Assembly: GCA_023392075.1 (NCBI GenBank)
Contig: JAEVZU010000008.1
Location: forward strand, 1 to 11,602
Direction of reading: 5' to 3'
Source of the DNA: Bacillota bacterium
GTDB lineage: Bacteria > Bacillota > Clostridia > Acetivibrionales > DSM-1351
Length of the DNA: 11,602 nucleotides
Shown here: positions 1 to 7,528 of the stretch, piece after piece
Numbering within the stretch: position 1 is the first letter of the stretch
How the letters are laid out: the number at the start of each line of letters is the position of its first letter
The notes under the pieces: model-generated
The model's database searches: none
Seen by the model: the letters and a program-made list of their open reading frames with translations, nothing else
Told to the model about the DNA's origin: nothing
Program-made: the position numbers and the translations under genes

Positions 1-22
1 GGTTTTATTCACGCAGCAATTG

Positions 23-1321
23 ATGTTGATACGGAAAAATAAAAGGTTACATATATGTCTGCTTATAATTTTAGTTTTGGCATTTAGTATTCAGGGGGTA
101 TCTATAGCGGCAGACAATGGTACTGAAAGTCAAAATGATAAGAATTCTCAAGCCTTGAAGCTTTCATTAGATGATGCCATAAAAAAAGCAGCTGACAGTT
201 CTTCTGAATTATATGCAATAGATATATCAATTAAAAAACTTTGGAAAGTGACTGATGAAAATAAATCTTTTGCAGAGTTAAGCAGTCACACCCAGGAGCA
301 ATTGGAGTTGATAGATACTTATTTCCAATTGTTTGAGAAAGGCAGGAAATACGATGATCTAAATACTCGTGAGGAGCAGGAGCTTTTGGTATATGAAAAT
401 CTCTTTGGAGATATTCCTGCACCTTATTCAAAACAACAGTTGTATGAGAAGTACATAAATAGCACTGTTGTGCCATACTATTCTTCCTGGCTTCAAATTT
501 TACAATTTGAGAATACATACAACAATAGTAAGGCTCGGCTAAGTGGAGACACTCAACACTTGTATTTTAATCTTCTTTATTCTACAGAGTTATGTGAGAC
601 ATTTGAAAATTCAATAGATACAATGGAAAAGCAGTACTCAGGCATGCTTTTGAAATATGAAAAAGGCTTGATTTCAGAACTTGAAAAATACCAATTTGAG
701 ATTGGACTTAACAAGAAAAAGCTTGAATTGAAAAAACAGAAGAGAAACAAGGAACTTCAAGAGCTGTTGCTTAAACAGCAATGCGGTATATCCCGCTCAC
801 AGACAATACAATTGACCTCCAGGGATGCCGGTATGGACAAGAACTACAAGCTAGGTACATATAGCAACTATTATGATAAAGCTATTGAGAATAGAAGCGA
901 AGTGGTTGGTTCAAAGCTTCAATCCGAGATATTGAGAAAAGAGTTGGAGTTTGTTGATAAATATATAAGGCAGCAATACTCATTTGACCGTATGAATCTT
1001 GAACAACAGATCGAAGATGCAGAATTTTCAATAAGCCAGAGTATTCTTAATGTTACTGGAGATATTCAAGCGGCCTATACAGATGTTACTACGGTTCAAA
1101 GCCAAAAGGAAATTCAAAAAAGAAATGCCGCAAATAAAAAGGCAGATTATGATATTGCAGTAAAAAAGCATTTACTTGGACAGATAAGCCTTATAGATTT
1201 ATTTGATGCCAAGGATGCTGCAAGTACTGCCGAGATAGAGTATAGGAAAGCTCAAAGGGATATGGCCTATAGTTATTACAGGTTGGAACTTGCCAGTGGA
1301 CTTGGACCTGGCTATAGATAA
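23..1321 (+). CDS. TolC-family (outer membrane efflux protein-like) exported coiled-coil protein
   Basis: This is a secreted, mostly helical protein of about 432 aa. A basic N-terminus is followed by a hydrophobic stretch (ICLLIILVLAFSIQGV) and a likely signal-peptidase site after SIA (about residue 30). The start of the mature chain, LKLSLDDAIKKAADSSSEL, resembles the opening helix of OEP repeats. Two half-repeats are visible. The first ends in a long helix with YEKGLISELEKYQFE. The second begins AIENRSEVV and ends with the typical C-terminal pattern LGQISLIDLFDAKDA, then YSYYRLELASGLG. Family members are the outer channel of tripartite efflux or type I secretion systems in diderms; the role in a monoderm is unclear. 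The beta-barrel segments expected between the helices look very short or missing. The start is uncertain: TTG at 20 and ATG at 23 are adjacent, no clear Shine-Dalgarno is visible, and the frame is open to the window edge. It probably forms an operon with the next gene. Confidence 0.72.
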   Translation: MLIRKNKRLHICLLIILVLAFSIQGVSIAADNGTESQNDKNSQALKLSLDDAIKKAADSSSELYAIDISIKKLWKVTDENKSFAELSSHTQEQLELIDTYFQLFEKGRKYDDLNTREEQELLVYENLFGDIPAPYSKQQLYEKYINSTVVPYYSSWLQILQFENTYNNSKARLSGDTQHLYFNLLYSTELCETFENSIDTMEKQYSGMLLKYEKGLISELEKYQFEIGLNKKKLELKKQKRNKELQELLLKQQCGISRSQTIQLTSRDAGMDKNYKLGTYSNYYDKAIENRSEVVGSKLQSEILRKELEFVDKYIRQQYSFDRMNLEQQIEDAEFSISQSILNVTGDIQAAYTDVTTVQSQKEIQKRNAANKKADYDIAVKKHLLGQISLIDLFDAKDAASTAEIEYRKAQRDMAYSYYRLELASGLGPGYR

Positions 1322-1370
1322 GCACACATTTATAATTCACTAGATCAATAAAAGAAAAGATGGTGTTGGT

Positions 1371-2504
1371 ATGATTAAAAAGTTATTAAATAAAATAGTA
1401 ATAGGGTTAGTTGTATTTTGCATAATGATAACTGCATCTTTGACTTTAACTATTCAAGCGTCAGATACGGAGAATATGACTAAAGTTTTTAATTTGGAAA
1501 GTTTTATAGAAGAAGTAACGAAGAATAATCCTGAACTTAAGCTTTTAGATGACCAGATACTGGTTCAGGAAAGACGGTATAAGATTGCAAATCAAAAGGC
1601 TGATGAAATTAAATCGAATGAATGGCTAACAGGTGGTGATTTTGCACAAAGCAAAAGTTATATATTACTGTACCCCTTACAGGCCAAAAATAAGCTTGAT
1701 GACCTAAAATGGCAAAAAGAGAACAAGCTGGTATCCCTACAGGCTGAAGCTTCGAAGCTTTATTATCAATACATATTCAAACAGCACGAGGTGGAGGCTC
1801 AATCAAAGGCTGTTGAGAGAGCCAAGGCTGAGCTGAATATTGTAAAGGAGAAAATCAATCTTGGAAAGTTAAACAGTCTTTCTCTCCCGCAAAGTGAGAA
1901 TGCCGTTGATCTGTCCAGCCAAAAACTGACCAAGTTAAATACCGAGCTTGCATCAATAGTAATGAAAATTAATTCTTTACTGAATTATGATTTGGACCAG
2001 AAGCTTCAGATCAGTTCAGAAACTATAAAGATCGAGGAATATACAGCTAAAGGTATTGAGGAACTTATTGAGAAAAGGAAACTTGAAAGTAACTCTATAA
2101 AAAAACTTCAGGGAGAGATAGAAGAAGCGAAAATCAGTTACTACATCGAGTCATATAATAGGCAAAGTATTGCATCCAATTATGAACAACTTGAAGATAA
2201 GCCAAAGGAACTGGAAAACAATATTGAGAATGAAAAATATAAAATAGAACAAAAGATTAGAAATGACTATAACAGTATTTTAAATTTGTATGACGATATC
2301 GCTATTGCCAAACTATCCTATGATTTGAACCTGAAGCTTTTTGACGTAGCCGAACAAAAATACAAACAGGAAATGATAAGCTATGTTGAATATTTAAAGG
2401 CTGCTGAGGACCGGGAAAATGCCATGATCCAGTATGATCAGGCACAACTTGCTTATCTTACGGCTGTTTTGGATTTCCAGCTGTACACTGAGCAGCTGGT
2501 GTAA
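1371..2504 (+). CDS. Second TolC-family-like exported coiled-coil protein
   Basis: This protein of 377 aa has a signal peptide (KIVIGLVVFCIMITASLTL, likely cut after TIQA). Its mature start, FNLESFIEEVTKNNPELKLL, is the standard OEP-family entry helix. The rest is heptad-like, charged helix. It includes KINLGKLNSLSLPQSENAV in the first half. In the second half it has EQKYKQEMISYVEYLKAAED followed by a last helix ending near FQLYTEQLV, which matches the end of TolC-like proteins. At 377 aa it is shorter than usual for the family (commonly 410-490 aa). I see no obvious amphipathic beta-strand block for an outer-membrane barrel. It begins 49 nt after the previous stop, so the two genes are probably co-transcribed and may have arisen by duplication or form a hetero-oligomer. 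The ribosome binding site is weak (purines AAAGAAAAGA then TGGTGTTGGT before the ATG). Assignment to the OEP superfamily rests on pattern and architecture, not on a search. Confidence 0.68.
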   Translation: MIKKLLNKIVIGLVVFCIMITASLTLTIQASDTENMTKVFNLESFIEEVTKNNPELKLLDDQILVQERRYKIANQKADEIKSNEWLTGGDFAQSKSYILLYPLQAKNKLDDLKWQKENKLVSLQAEASKLYYQYIFKQHEVEAQSKAVERAKAELNIVKEKINLGKLNSLSLPQSENAVDLSSQKLTKLNTELASIVMKINSLLNYDLDQKLQISSETIKIEEYTAKGIEELIEKRKLESNSIKKLQGEIEEAKISYYIESYNRQSIASNYEQLEDKPKELENNIENEKYKIEQKIRNDYNSILNLYDDIAIAKLSYDLNLKLFDVAEQKYKQEMISYVEYLKAAEDRENAMIQYDQAQLAYLTAVLDFQLYTEQLV

Positions 2505-2511
2505 TTTGGCA

Positions 2512-2533
2512 GCAGAAATTCTGCAACATTTTT
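2512..2533 (+). terminator. Weak intrinsic terminator candidate after the TolC-like pair
   Basis: The inverted repeat GCAGA-AAT-TCTGC (2512-2524) is followed by AACA and then TTTTT. The stem is short and the U-tract is set off by four bases, so termination would be inefficient. A second, perfect 7-bp inverted repeat (CCAGCTG 2477-2483 with CAGCTGG 2493-2499) lies just upstream within the end of the coding region and may add structure. Confidence 0.35.
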
Positions 2534-2576
2534 CGGGCTTATTACGTCTAAATTACAGCATTGCCAAAATATTAAT

Positions 2577-2605
2577 TTTTCATTACAGGCAATTAGTGAT
2601 ATAAT
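2577..2605 (+). promoter_or_regulatory. Sigma-A-like promoter for walR
   Basis: A perfect -10 hexamer TATAAT (2600-2605) is preceded at 17 bp by TTTTCA (2577-2582), a 4/6 match to TTGACA. The predicted transcript start is near 2612, leaving a leader of about 47 nt before the walR start. It is placed in the 154-nt gap after the TolC-like pair and is the most likely entry promoter of the wal operon. Confidence 0.6.
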
Positions 2606-2658
2606 TCAAATGTGGGTTTCGGATTAATCACCGATAAAATTTTGTTAGGGGTGTTTTT

Positions 2659-3354
2659 TTGAGCAAAAAAGTATTAATTGTAGACGATGAGAAGAATATT
2701 GTAGATATTTTGAGATTCAATCTTAAAAAAGAAGGATATGATACACTGGAGGCATTTGATGGCGAAGAGGCGGTAGAACTTGCGCTTTCCCAGAATCCCG
2801 ATCTGATATTGCTGGATATTATGCTTCCGAAGATGGATGGCTTTACAGTTTGCAGAAAACTCAGACAGTCAATCTCAACGCCCATTCTTATGCTTACGGC
2901 AAAGGAAGAAGAGGTCGACAAGGTATTGGGCCTGGAGCTTGGTGCCGATGACTATATCACAAAACCCTTCAGTCCGAGAGAACTTATGGCCCGTGTTAAG
3001 GCCAATCTCAGAAGGCTTGTGCCTATTGAGCAGACCGGTACCGATAAATCCCGTGTAAACAATTACGGTGACCTTACCATAGATTCCGACCGTTATGAAG
3101 TCAGAAGGGGAGAAGGAATCATAGAACTGACACTTCGTGAATTTGAGCTGGTCAAGTTTCTGGCGGCTTCGCAGGGAACTATTTTTTCAAGGGAATCACT
3201 GCTGGAAAAGGTCTGGGGTTATGAGTATTACGGAGATGTAAGAACAGTGGATGTCACTGTCAGAAGAGTCCGTGAAAAGCTCGAGCTTGATCCCGCCAAT
3301 CCCCAGTATATTGTAACAAAGCGCGGTGTGGGTTACTACTTTAATAAATTTTAA
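2659..3354 (+). CDS. walR: WalR (YycF), OmpR/PhoB-family response regulator
   Basis: This cytoplasmic DNA-binding regulator of 231 aa is the partner of the WalK kinase and, in Firmicutes, the controller of cell-wall hydrolase and wall-metabolism genes. The receiver domain (residues 1-118) shows the acidic pair D9/D10, phospho-acceptor D53 in LLDIMLPKMDG, switch T80, Y99 and K102 in DDYITKPF. T101 matches, by my count, the threonine of B. subtilis WalR reported to be phosphorylated by PrkC. The C-terminal winged helix (about 133-229) carries LTLREFELVKFLA, the recognition helix VRTVDVTVRRVREKL and the wing hairpin YIVTKRGVGYYF. Length is standard. The start is TTG at 2659, chosen because TAGGGGTG lies 5-6 nt upstream and the protein then begins MSKKVLIVDDE, the expected opening. 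The walK gene follows after an unusually long 218-nt gap. Confidence 0.95.
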   Translation: MSKKVLIVDDEKNIVDILRFNLKKEGYDTLEAFDGEEAVELALSQNPDLILLDIMLPKMDGFTVCRKLRQSISTPILMLTAKEEEVDKVLGLELGADDYITKPFSPRELMARVKANLRRLVPIEQTGTDKSRVNNYGDLTIDSDRYEVRRGEGIIELTLREFELVKFLAASQGTIFSRESLLEKVWGYEYYGDVRTVDVTVRRVREKLELDPANPQYIVTKRGVGYYFNKF

Positions 3355-3523
3355 ATTAACTCGTTGTAACCGTACTATTTCAAGCAAGCGCTTTGTGTGC
3401 CATCATTGATTGAAGTTCGTATGGGAGTACCGGTAATCAGTAACAACTTTTACTTTCAAAATTGATTAGTCAACCGGCGCAACACGTTCAAATAACAATT
3501 TTATGTGCTTTGGTTTTATCTTT

Positions 3524-3551
3524 GACTTGAGATCCGGATGGGTCTCAAGTC
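3524..3551 (+). promoter_or_regulatory. Long near-perfect hairpin in the walR-walK gap
   Basis: GACTTGAGA (3524-3532) pairs exactly with TCTCAAGTC (3543-3551). The stem extends inward by T-G, C-G and C-G pairs, giving 12 bp closed by a GGAT loop. It ends 9 nt before the walK Shine-Dalgarno AAAGGAG (3561-3567). There is no U-tract on either side, so it is not a standard terminator; an RNA-processing or stability element or a protein-binding dyad are possible. The rest of the 218-nt gap (3355-3572) holds no ORF that I trust. It shows only a loose inverted repeat (GTTGTAACCGTACT against AGTACCGGT...ACAAC) between about 3363 and 3448. Confidence 0.6.
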
Positions 3552-3572
3552 ATAATAGTTAAAGGAGACAGC

Positions 3573-5414
3573 ATGAAGTTCTGGAAGGGATTTATCAAGC
3601 TGCTGCGCAGCTTGCAGTGGAAACTCGTTTATATTTTTATATCAATGTGTGTAATCTTGGTATGTGTCGTATATATTGTAATAAATTCAGGACTGCAGTC
3701 AATTTATTTTAACAATTTTCAGGAAGACATGGACAAGGGGTTCGTAGAGTGGAAGGGATTGAGGGGTATACCTGAATCCAATGATGACATCTATACTTAT
3801 TTTAAAGACCGGCGGGATGATATAAACTCTTTCAGGACAAACTCGGATGTCAACCTGACAATTATAGATCTGAGTATCACAAGGAAAAATAATGACCCGA
3901 ACAGGGGAATTATTTATTCCACAGACGAGCAGTTTCAAAATCCGGCACGCTTTGCAGATGAGCTTTTCAACAGCTCCACTGCCAATCTGCTTCCCCTGTG
4001 GGCAAAACAGCTGGATGAACCTGTTTTGAATAAAGAGCTGGTTAAGACCATTTCAGGAAACGAATACTTTGAATATGTTATACAGCCCTCCGAGAGAAAA
4101 GATCTGGTTTTTTACTTTACCTACAACAAGGATGCCTGGGAGCAAATAATCCGGACCTTTAACAATCTCATATTTACCAGTGCCGTTATTGCAGTATTCC
4201 TGTCCTTGATTTTGGCCTATCTTTTATCAAAAACCATAACTTCTCCAATAATAAGTGTAATGAACAAGGCTGAAAAAATAGCCGAGGGAGAATTTGGACA
4301 GCAGTTGGATGTCAAATCTGAGGATGAGATCGGAAATCTCACAAAGACCTTCAATTACATGGCCAATGAGCTCAAGAATACTTTGTCTGAGATTTCAAGT
4401 GAAAAGAACAAGGTTGTCACCATATTAAACTATATGGCCGACGGAGTCCTGGCCTATGACCTGAAGGGCAGCGTAATTCACGTAAACCCCGCAGCCAGAA
4501 AGTATCTTGGGGATGACATTGCCCAAAAAACCTTTCAGGATTTTGCCGGAAATGCAGGCTTGGACATACAGATTGAGAATATAATTTATCTGGAGGAAGC
4601 CTCCGTCAAGGAATTTGATACTGTAATCAACAATTTGTTTATAAAGGTGTACTTTGCGGTATTCACCGATACAAACAAGAGGCCGGAGGGGTTTATCGTG
4701 GTTCTGCACGATGTTACCGAGGAGCAGAAACTTGACAATATGAGACGCGAGTTTGTGGCAAACGTATCTCATGAACTGCGCACTCCTATAACATCAATAA
4801 AGAGTTATTCTGAAACACTCCTGGATGGAGCTGTGGAGGACAGGGAAACCACTGAACATTTCCTGAATGTTATAAATACCGAAGCCGACAGGATGACCAG
4901 ACTGGTTAAGGATCTGCTGCAGCTGTCCAGGCTTGATAACCAGCAGGTCAGCTGGAATATGGGGGAAGTGCCCATAAAGGAGCTTGTCAGGGATATAGTG
5001 GACAGGATGATACTTCAGGCCGAACATAAGCATCAAAAGCTTGAAAGCTATGTTATTGGTGATATCCCAAATATAAAAGGTGATAAGGACAGGCTGGAGC
5101 AGGTGTTTGTCAACCTCATAAGCAATGCCCTTAAGTATACGCCTGAAAACGGGGAAATTACCGTTTACATCGGAAGGATCTATAATGATATTTATGTAAA
5201 GGTAGCAGATACCGGCATCGGGATACCTGCAGATTCTCTGCCCCGGGTATTTGAAAGGTTCTACAGGGTGGATAAAGCCAGATCGCGGGATATGGGGGGG
5301 ACCGGCCTTGGGCTGTCAATTGCCAGGGAAATTATTCAGGCACACGGCGGTACCATCAGCATAAGCAGTGAGGAAAGGAAGGGTACCGAAGTTACGGTAA
5401 GACTCTCAGTGTAA
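3573..5414 (+). CDS. walK: WalK (YycG), membrane sensor histidine kinase
   Basis: This sensor kinase of 613 aa phosphorylates WalR. Domains in order are: TM1 (about 18-38); an extracellular sensor region (40-195); TM2 (about 198-219); HAMP (220-272, SPIISVMNKAEKIAEGEFGQ); PAS (about 278-375, MADGVLAYDLKGSVIHVNPAA); HisKA with phospho-acceptor H400 in FVANVSHELRTP; and HATPase_c. The ATPase domain shows the N-box (N514, N518 in VNLISNALKYTPENG), G1 (D546 in DTGIGIP), F-box (FERFYRVDKARS) and G2 (GGTGLGLSIA). All catalytic motifs are intact, and length and layout are those of Firmicute WalK. The start ATG at 3573 has a good Shine-Dalgarno, AAAGGAG, 6 nt upstream. Downstream genes encode its likely membrane modulators YycH and YycI. 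Confidence 0.95.
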   Translation: MKFWKGFIKLLRSLQWKLVYIFISMCVILVCVVYIVINSGLQSIYFNNFQEDMDKGFVEWKGLRGIPESNDDIYTYFKDRRDDINSFRTNSDVNLTIIDLSITRKNNDPNRGIIYSTDEQFQNPARFADELFNSSTANLLPLWAKQLDEPVLNKELVKTISGNEYFEYVIQPSERKDLVFYFTYNKDAWEQIIRTFNNLIFTSAVIAVFLSLILAYLLSKTITSPIISVMNKAEKIAEGEFGQQLDVKSEDEIGNLTKTFNYMANELKNTLSEISSEKNKVVTILNYMADGVLAYDLKGSVIHVNPAARKYLGDDIAQKTFQDFAGNAGLDIQIENIIYLEEASVKEFDTVINNLFIKVYFAVFTDTNKRPEGFIVVLHDVTEEQKLDNMRREFVANVSHELRTPITSIKSYSETLLDGAVEDRETTEHFLNVINTEADRMTRLVKDLLQLSRLDNQQVSWNMGEVPIKELVRDIVDRMILQAEHKHQKLESYVIGDIPNIKGDKDRLEQVFVNLISNALKYTPENGEITVYIGRIYNDIYVKVADTGIGIPADSLPRVFERFYRVDKARSRDMGGTGLGLSIAREIIQAHGGTISISSEERKGTEVTVRLSV

Positions 5415-5431
5415 ATTTTTTTTAAATGGCA

Positions 5432-5448
5432 TGTAATGGATTTGTAAC
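5432..5448 (+). promoter_or_regulatory. WalR box (direct repeat TGTAAT-N5-TGTAAC)
   Basis: TGTAAT (5432-5437), five bases GGATT, and TGTAAC (5443-5448) fit exactly the published WalR consensus TGTWAH-N5-TGTWAH. The box ends 11 nt before a TATAAT (5460-5465). It replaces a recognisable -35 element, the geometry used by PhoB/PhoP-type regulators acting as class II activators. It lies between the walK stop and the next gene, so that gene is the predicted target. Confidence 0.75.
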
Positions 5449-5459
5449 AGAAATTGTTA

Positions 5460-5465
5460 TATAAT
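5460..5465 (+). promoter_or_regulatory. -10 element of an internal, probably WalR-activated promoter
   Basis: This is a consensus TATAAT with no good -35 hexamer at 17 bp (TGGATT); the WalR box occupies that position. Transcription would begin near 5472, leaving a leader of about 48 nt. That rules out use of the TTG codon at 5454 as the start of the following gene when it is transcribed from here. Confidence 0.65.
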
Positions 5466-5519
5466 TATAGTAGGGTACTGGTAAAAACAGTACAAGAGTA
5501 TTTTTTGGGGGTGGACCTT

Positions 5520-5984
5520 ATGAAAGCAAAATTACTTACATTTACTATAATCGTTGGCGTTATGCTGTCTGTATTCCTTATACCGGCTTTTGCTGCCGAA
5601 CATGTCGTTGATATTTCCAGACCCGAGGGGGATGAGGTAGTCACCAAGCAAGTATTCTCTATTTTCGGAACCTGCATCTATGATGAGACTACTATTACTT
5701 TTGAGAGCTATGATGCTGATGCGGGAGAATATAAACCTCTGAAGACAGTTGACGGTGTTTCCACTTTCAAGGTTGGAAGCGGCAAGATGTTCGGCAAGGA
5801 TATAAGACTTAAGAGAGGTCCAAATGATATTAAAATAATTGCTTATACAAAACAAACCAAGGATGATCCCGAGGAGTTTTTTTATACAATTACCTTCGGT
5901 GACGGAAACAAATCAGGAGATTGGTTTGATAAGGCCATAGACTGGATAACAAATCCCGGCGGCGAAAAAGATAAGAAAGATTAA
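5520..5984 (+). CDS. Small secreted protein, possibly Ig-like beta-sandwich, in the wal operon
   Basis: I do not recognise this protein. It has 154 aa from ATG 5520, chosen because GGGGGTGG (5507-5514) lies 5 nt upstream and a clean signal peptide then begins the protein: MKAK, the hydrophobic core TFTIIVGVMLSVFLIP, and a cut after AFA. The mature part is about 129 aa and rich in predicted strands. It opens with VDISRPEGDEVVTKQVFSIFGTC, a pattern (proline-glycine turn, then a strand with IxG) that recalls bacterial Ig-like or Big domains. It continues through FKVGSGKMFGKDIRLKRGPNDIKIIAYT to a very charged tail, GGEKDKKD. There is no lipobox, sortase signal or second TM, so it is probably released or wall-associated. 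A WalR box and TATAAT stand directly upstream, and the YycH-like gene starts 3 nt after its stop. A role as extracytoplasmic partner or ligand of WalK/YycH/YycI, or as a wall-binding WalR target, is inference. Confidence 0.85.
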   Translation: MKAKLLTFTIIVGVMLSVFLIPAFAAEHVVDISRPEGDEVVTKQVFSIFGTCIYDETTITFESYDADAGEYKPLKTVDGVSTFKVGSGKMFGKDIRLKRGPNDIKIIAYTKQTKDDPEEFFYTITFGDGNKSGDWFDKAIDWITNPGGEKDKKD

Positions 5985-5987
5985 TCT

Positions 5988-7490
5988 ATGAATAAGAGAT
6001 CAAGAACGATAGGTTATTACTATGAAAAATTCAGAGCGTTTTTATTAATTCTTTTAATAGGCGTTTGTATTATACAGGTGGGAATACTGTGGAGTAGTCA
6101 ATCCGGCAGTTTCCCTTTTTTATCTTCCATTTTTTCCGACTCAAAAACCACCTCCCAGGCATCTATTGAGGAGCTGAAGGGAGAGTTTATGCTTCCTTAC
6201 AAAGTAGTTCTCTCAAAAGGTTATGACGACGATCATTTAATAATACCAAACGGCTCCGGTGAGTACTATACTCTTTGGAACGGTGCTCAGGAGTATCTTA
6301 AGGCTGCACTGAGAGACAAACCCGCCCGGATCGAATCCTTCAGTGATGAAAAGTGGGGAATTATTGTTGCCAATAATCCTTACTACTTTGAATTCAAGGC
6401 TGATGTGAATATAGATATAGTTAAATGGGTTTTAAATATAAAAAATTCCGTTGATTCCTTAGTGGGATTAAACAAGCTTGTAATTCATCCTGATGATCCG
6501 GAAAACGGCTATGCAGATACTGTTTATGTCAGGGATAATAATAATATCTATACATATATAGTATCCGGTTATGACGGATCTGCCCTGGAAAAGGAAGAAT
6601 TTGAAACCGTCTATAAGAGTCATGAAAATAATTTCAAAATCAAAAATTATAAAATTAAAAATTATAAAATAGCAATTGAGACAGGCAGCAGATCCCTGCT
6701 GCCCAAGGATATGATTGCTCCATTTACATCAAACAGTGAAGAAGAGTATACAAATATAACAGGCATACCCTTTGACGGCCTTCAGAGACCTATTTCAAGT
6801 CTGGCCGAATATGATGCTATTCAGCTGGAATTATTGGGGGAAATCAGAAATGACTATTACCCGGATGAAGATGTTTACGGCTCCGTTGTGTTTAAAAAGT
6901 CCGACAGTGTATACAGGTTATACAAAAATTCCGTTATTGAGTACAAATATACCGGAAATCAGGGTGCAGCCGAAAGAACCAGGCTCCTTGATGCATATCA
7001 GAAGGCTGTCGGCTTTATAATGGAGATTAAGACCCGCAGCAGGTACATGGACAATATTAATCTCTACCTGTCCTCTGTGAAGGAAGGGAGCAACTCCTTC
7101 ATATTTAAATTTGACTACAGTATAGCTGATGGCGAAGGGCACGGGGATGTCCCGCTGCTGTTGAAGGATTTCAAACTGCCCAACAGTGAACAGTCGCTGG
7201 ACAGTGCAATAACAATTGAGGCAACCTCCAAAAGGGTGGTCCAATGCAGATGGGTGGCATTAAAACTTGAGGTTCACAAGAATTTTAATGAATATGACTG
7301 GAACTTCCCCGAGCTTGTGGATAGAACCTATAATTCAAACAACGATCTCAGCAAGGCAAATCTGCCTATACGGGACTATGGAATATATTATGTACTGACA
7401 CCTCAGGAGATAAACAACACTCTGATTACTCCAAGCTTTGTACTTTTTAATAATACCGGCGGTTATGATATACCGTTGGAAGGGAAATAA
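5988..7490 (+). CDS. yycH: YycH-like (WalH) membrane-anchored regulator of WalK
   Basis: This protein of 500 aa has one N-terminal TM (about 17-35, AFLLILLIGVCIIQVGILW) and a large extracytoplasmic domain, the YycH topology. In Bacillus and Staphylococcus YycH and YycI contact WalK through their TM helices and modulate its activity. The sequence is divergent and slightly longer than B. subtilis YycH (about 455 aa). The call rests on topology, length, the KFRAFLLI opening and the position walK...yycH-yycI. Its ATG lies 3 nt after the previous stop with only a weak AAGAAAG upstream, suggesting translational coupling to the secreted protein. Oddity: residues 217-226 are an exact KIKNY duplication encoded by a 15-bp tandem repeat. 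The C-terminus (GIYYVLTPQEINNTLITPSFVL) looks complete. Confidence 0.78.
   Translation: MNKRSRTIGYYYEKFRAFLLILLIGVCIIQVGILWSSQSGSFPFLSSIFSDSKTTSQASIEELKGEFMLPYKVVLSKGYDDDHLIIPNGSGEYYTLWNGAQEYLKAALRDKPARIESFSDEKWGIIVANNPYYFEFKADVNIDIVKWVLNIKNSVDSLVGLNKLVIHPDDPENGYADTVYVRDNNNIYTYIVSGYDGSALEKEEFETVYKSHENNFKIKNYKIKNYKIAIETGSRSLLPKDMIAPFTSNSEEEYTNITGIPFDGLQRPISSLAEYDAIQLELLGEIRNDYYPDEDVYGSVVFKKSDSVYRLYKNSVIEYKYTGNQGAAERTRLLDAYQKAVGFIMEIKTRSRYMDNINLYLSSVKEGSNSFIFKFDYSIADGEGHGDVPLLLKDFKLPNSEQSLDSAITIEATSKRVVQCRWVALKLEVHKNFNEYDWNFPELVDRTYNSNNDLSKANLPIRDYGIYYVLTPQEINNTLITPSFVLFNNTGGYDIPLEGK
6636..6670 (+). repeat. In-frame 15-bp tandem duplication inside the yycH-like gene
   Basis: AAAATCAAAAATTAT (6636-6650) is followed by AAAATTAAAAATTAT (6651-6665), one mismatch apart, and then AAAAT. 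The unit equals five codons, giving KIKNYKIKNYKI. The frame is preserved, so it is likely a recent slippage product in an A/T-rich stretch. Confidence 0.85.
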
Positions 7491-7528
7491 TTTATAGCAA
7501 TCCACAATATTCTGTGCAGGTGACATTT

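Noticed and set aside
2552..2587. Two ATTACA (reverse TGTAAT) half-sites upstream of walR, exactly 30 bp apart
   Set aside because: Neither has a partner at the 11-bp spacing of a WalR box. Single hexamers are expected by chance in AT-rich intergenic DNA.
4425..5036. Minus-strand open frames opposite walK
   Set aside because: They are shadows of a strongly conserved kinase coding frame with no ribosome binding sites or family patterns.
5415..5424. Run of T after walK as a possible terminator
   Set aside because: The nearest stem (TACCG...CGGTA, within the end of walK) is short and about 15 nt away, so it does not make an intrinsic terminator.
5454..5519. Upstream TTG start that would lengthen the small secreted protein by 22 residues
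   Set aside because: It lies upstream of the predicted -10, lacks a Shine-Dalgarno and would bury the signal peptide. ATG 5520 has GGGGGTGG at good spacing.
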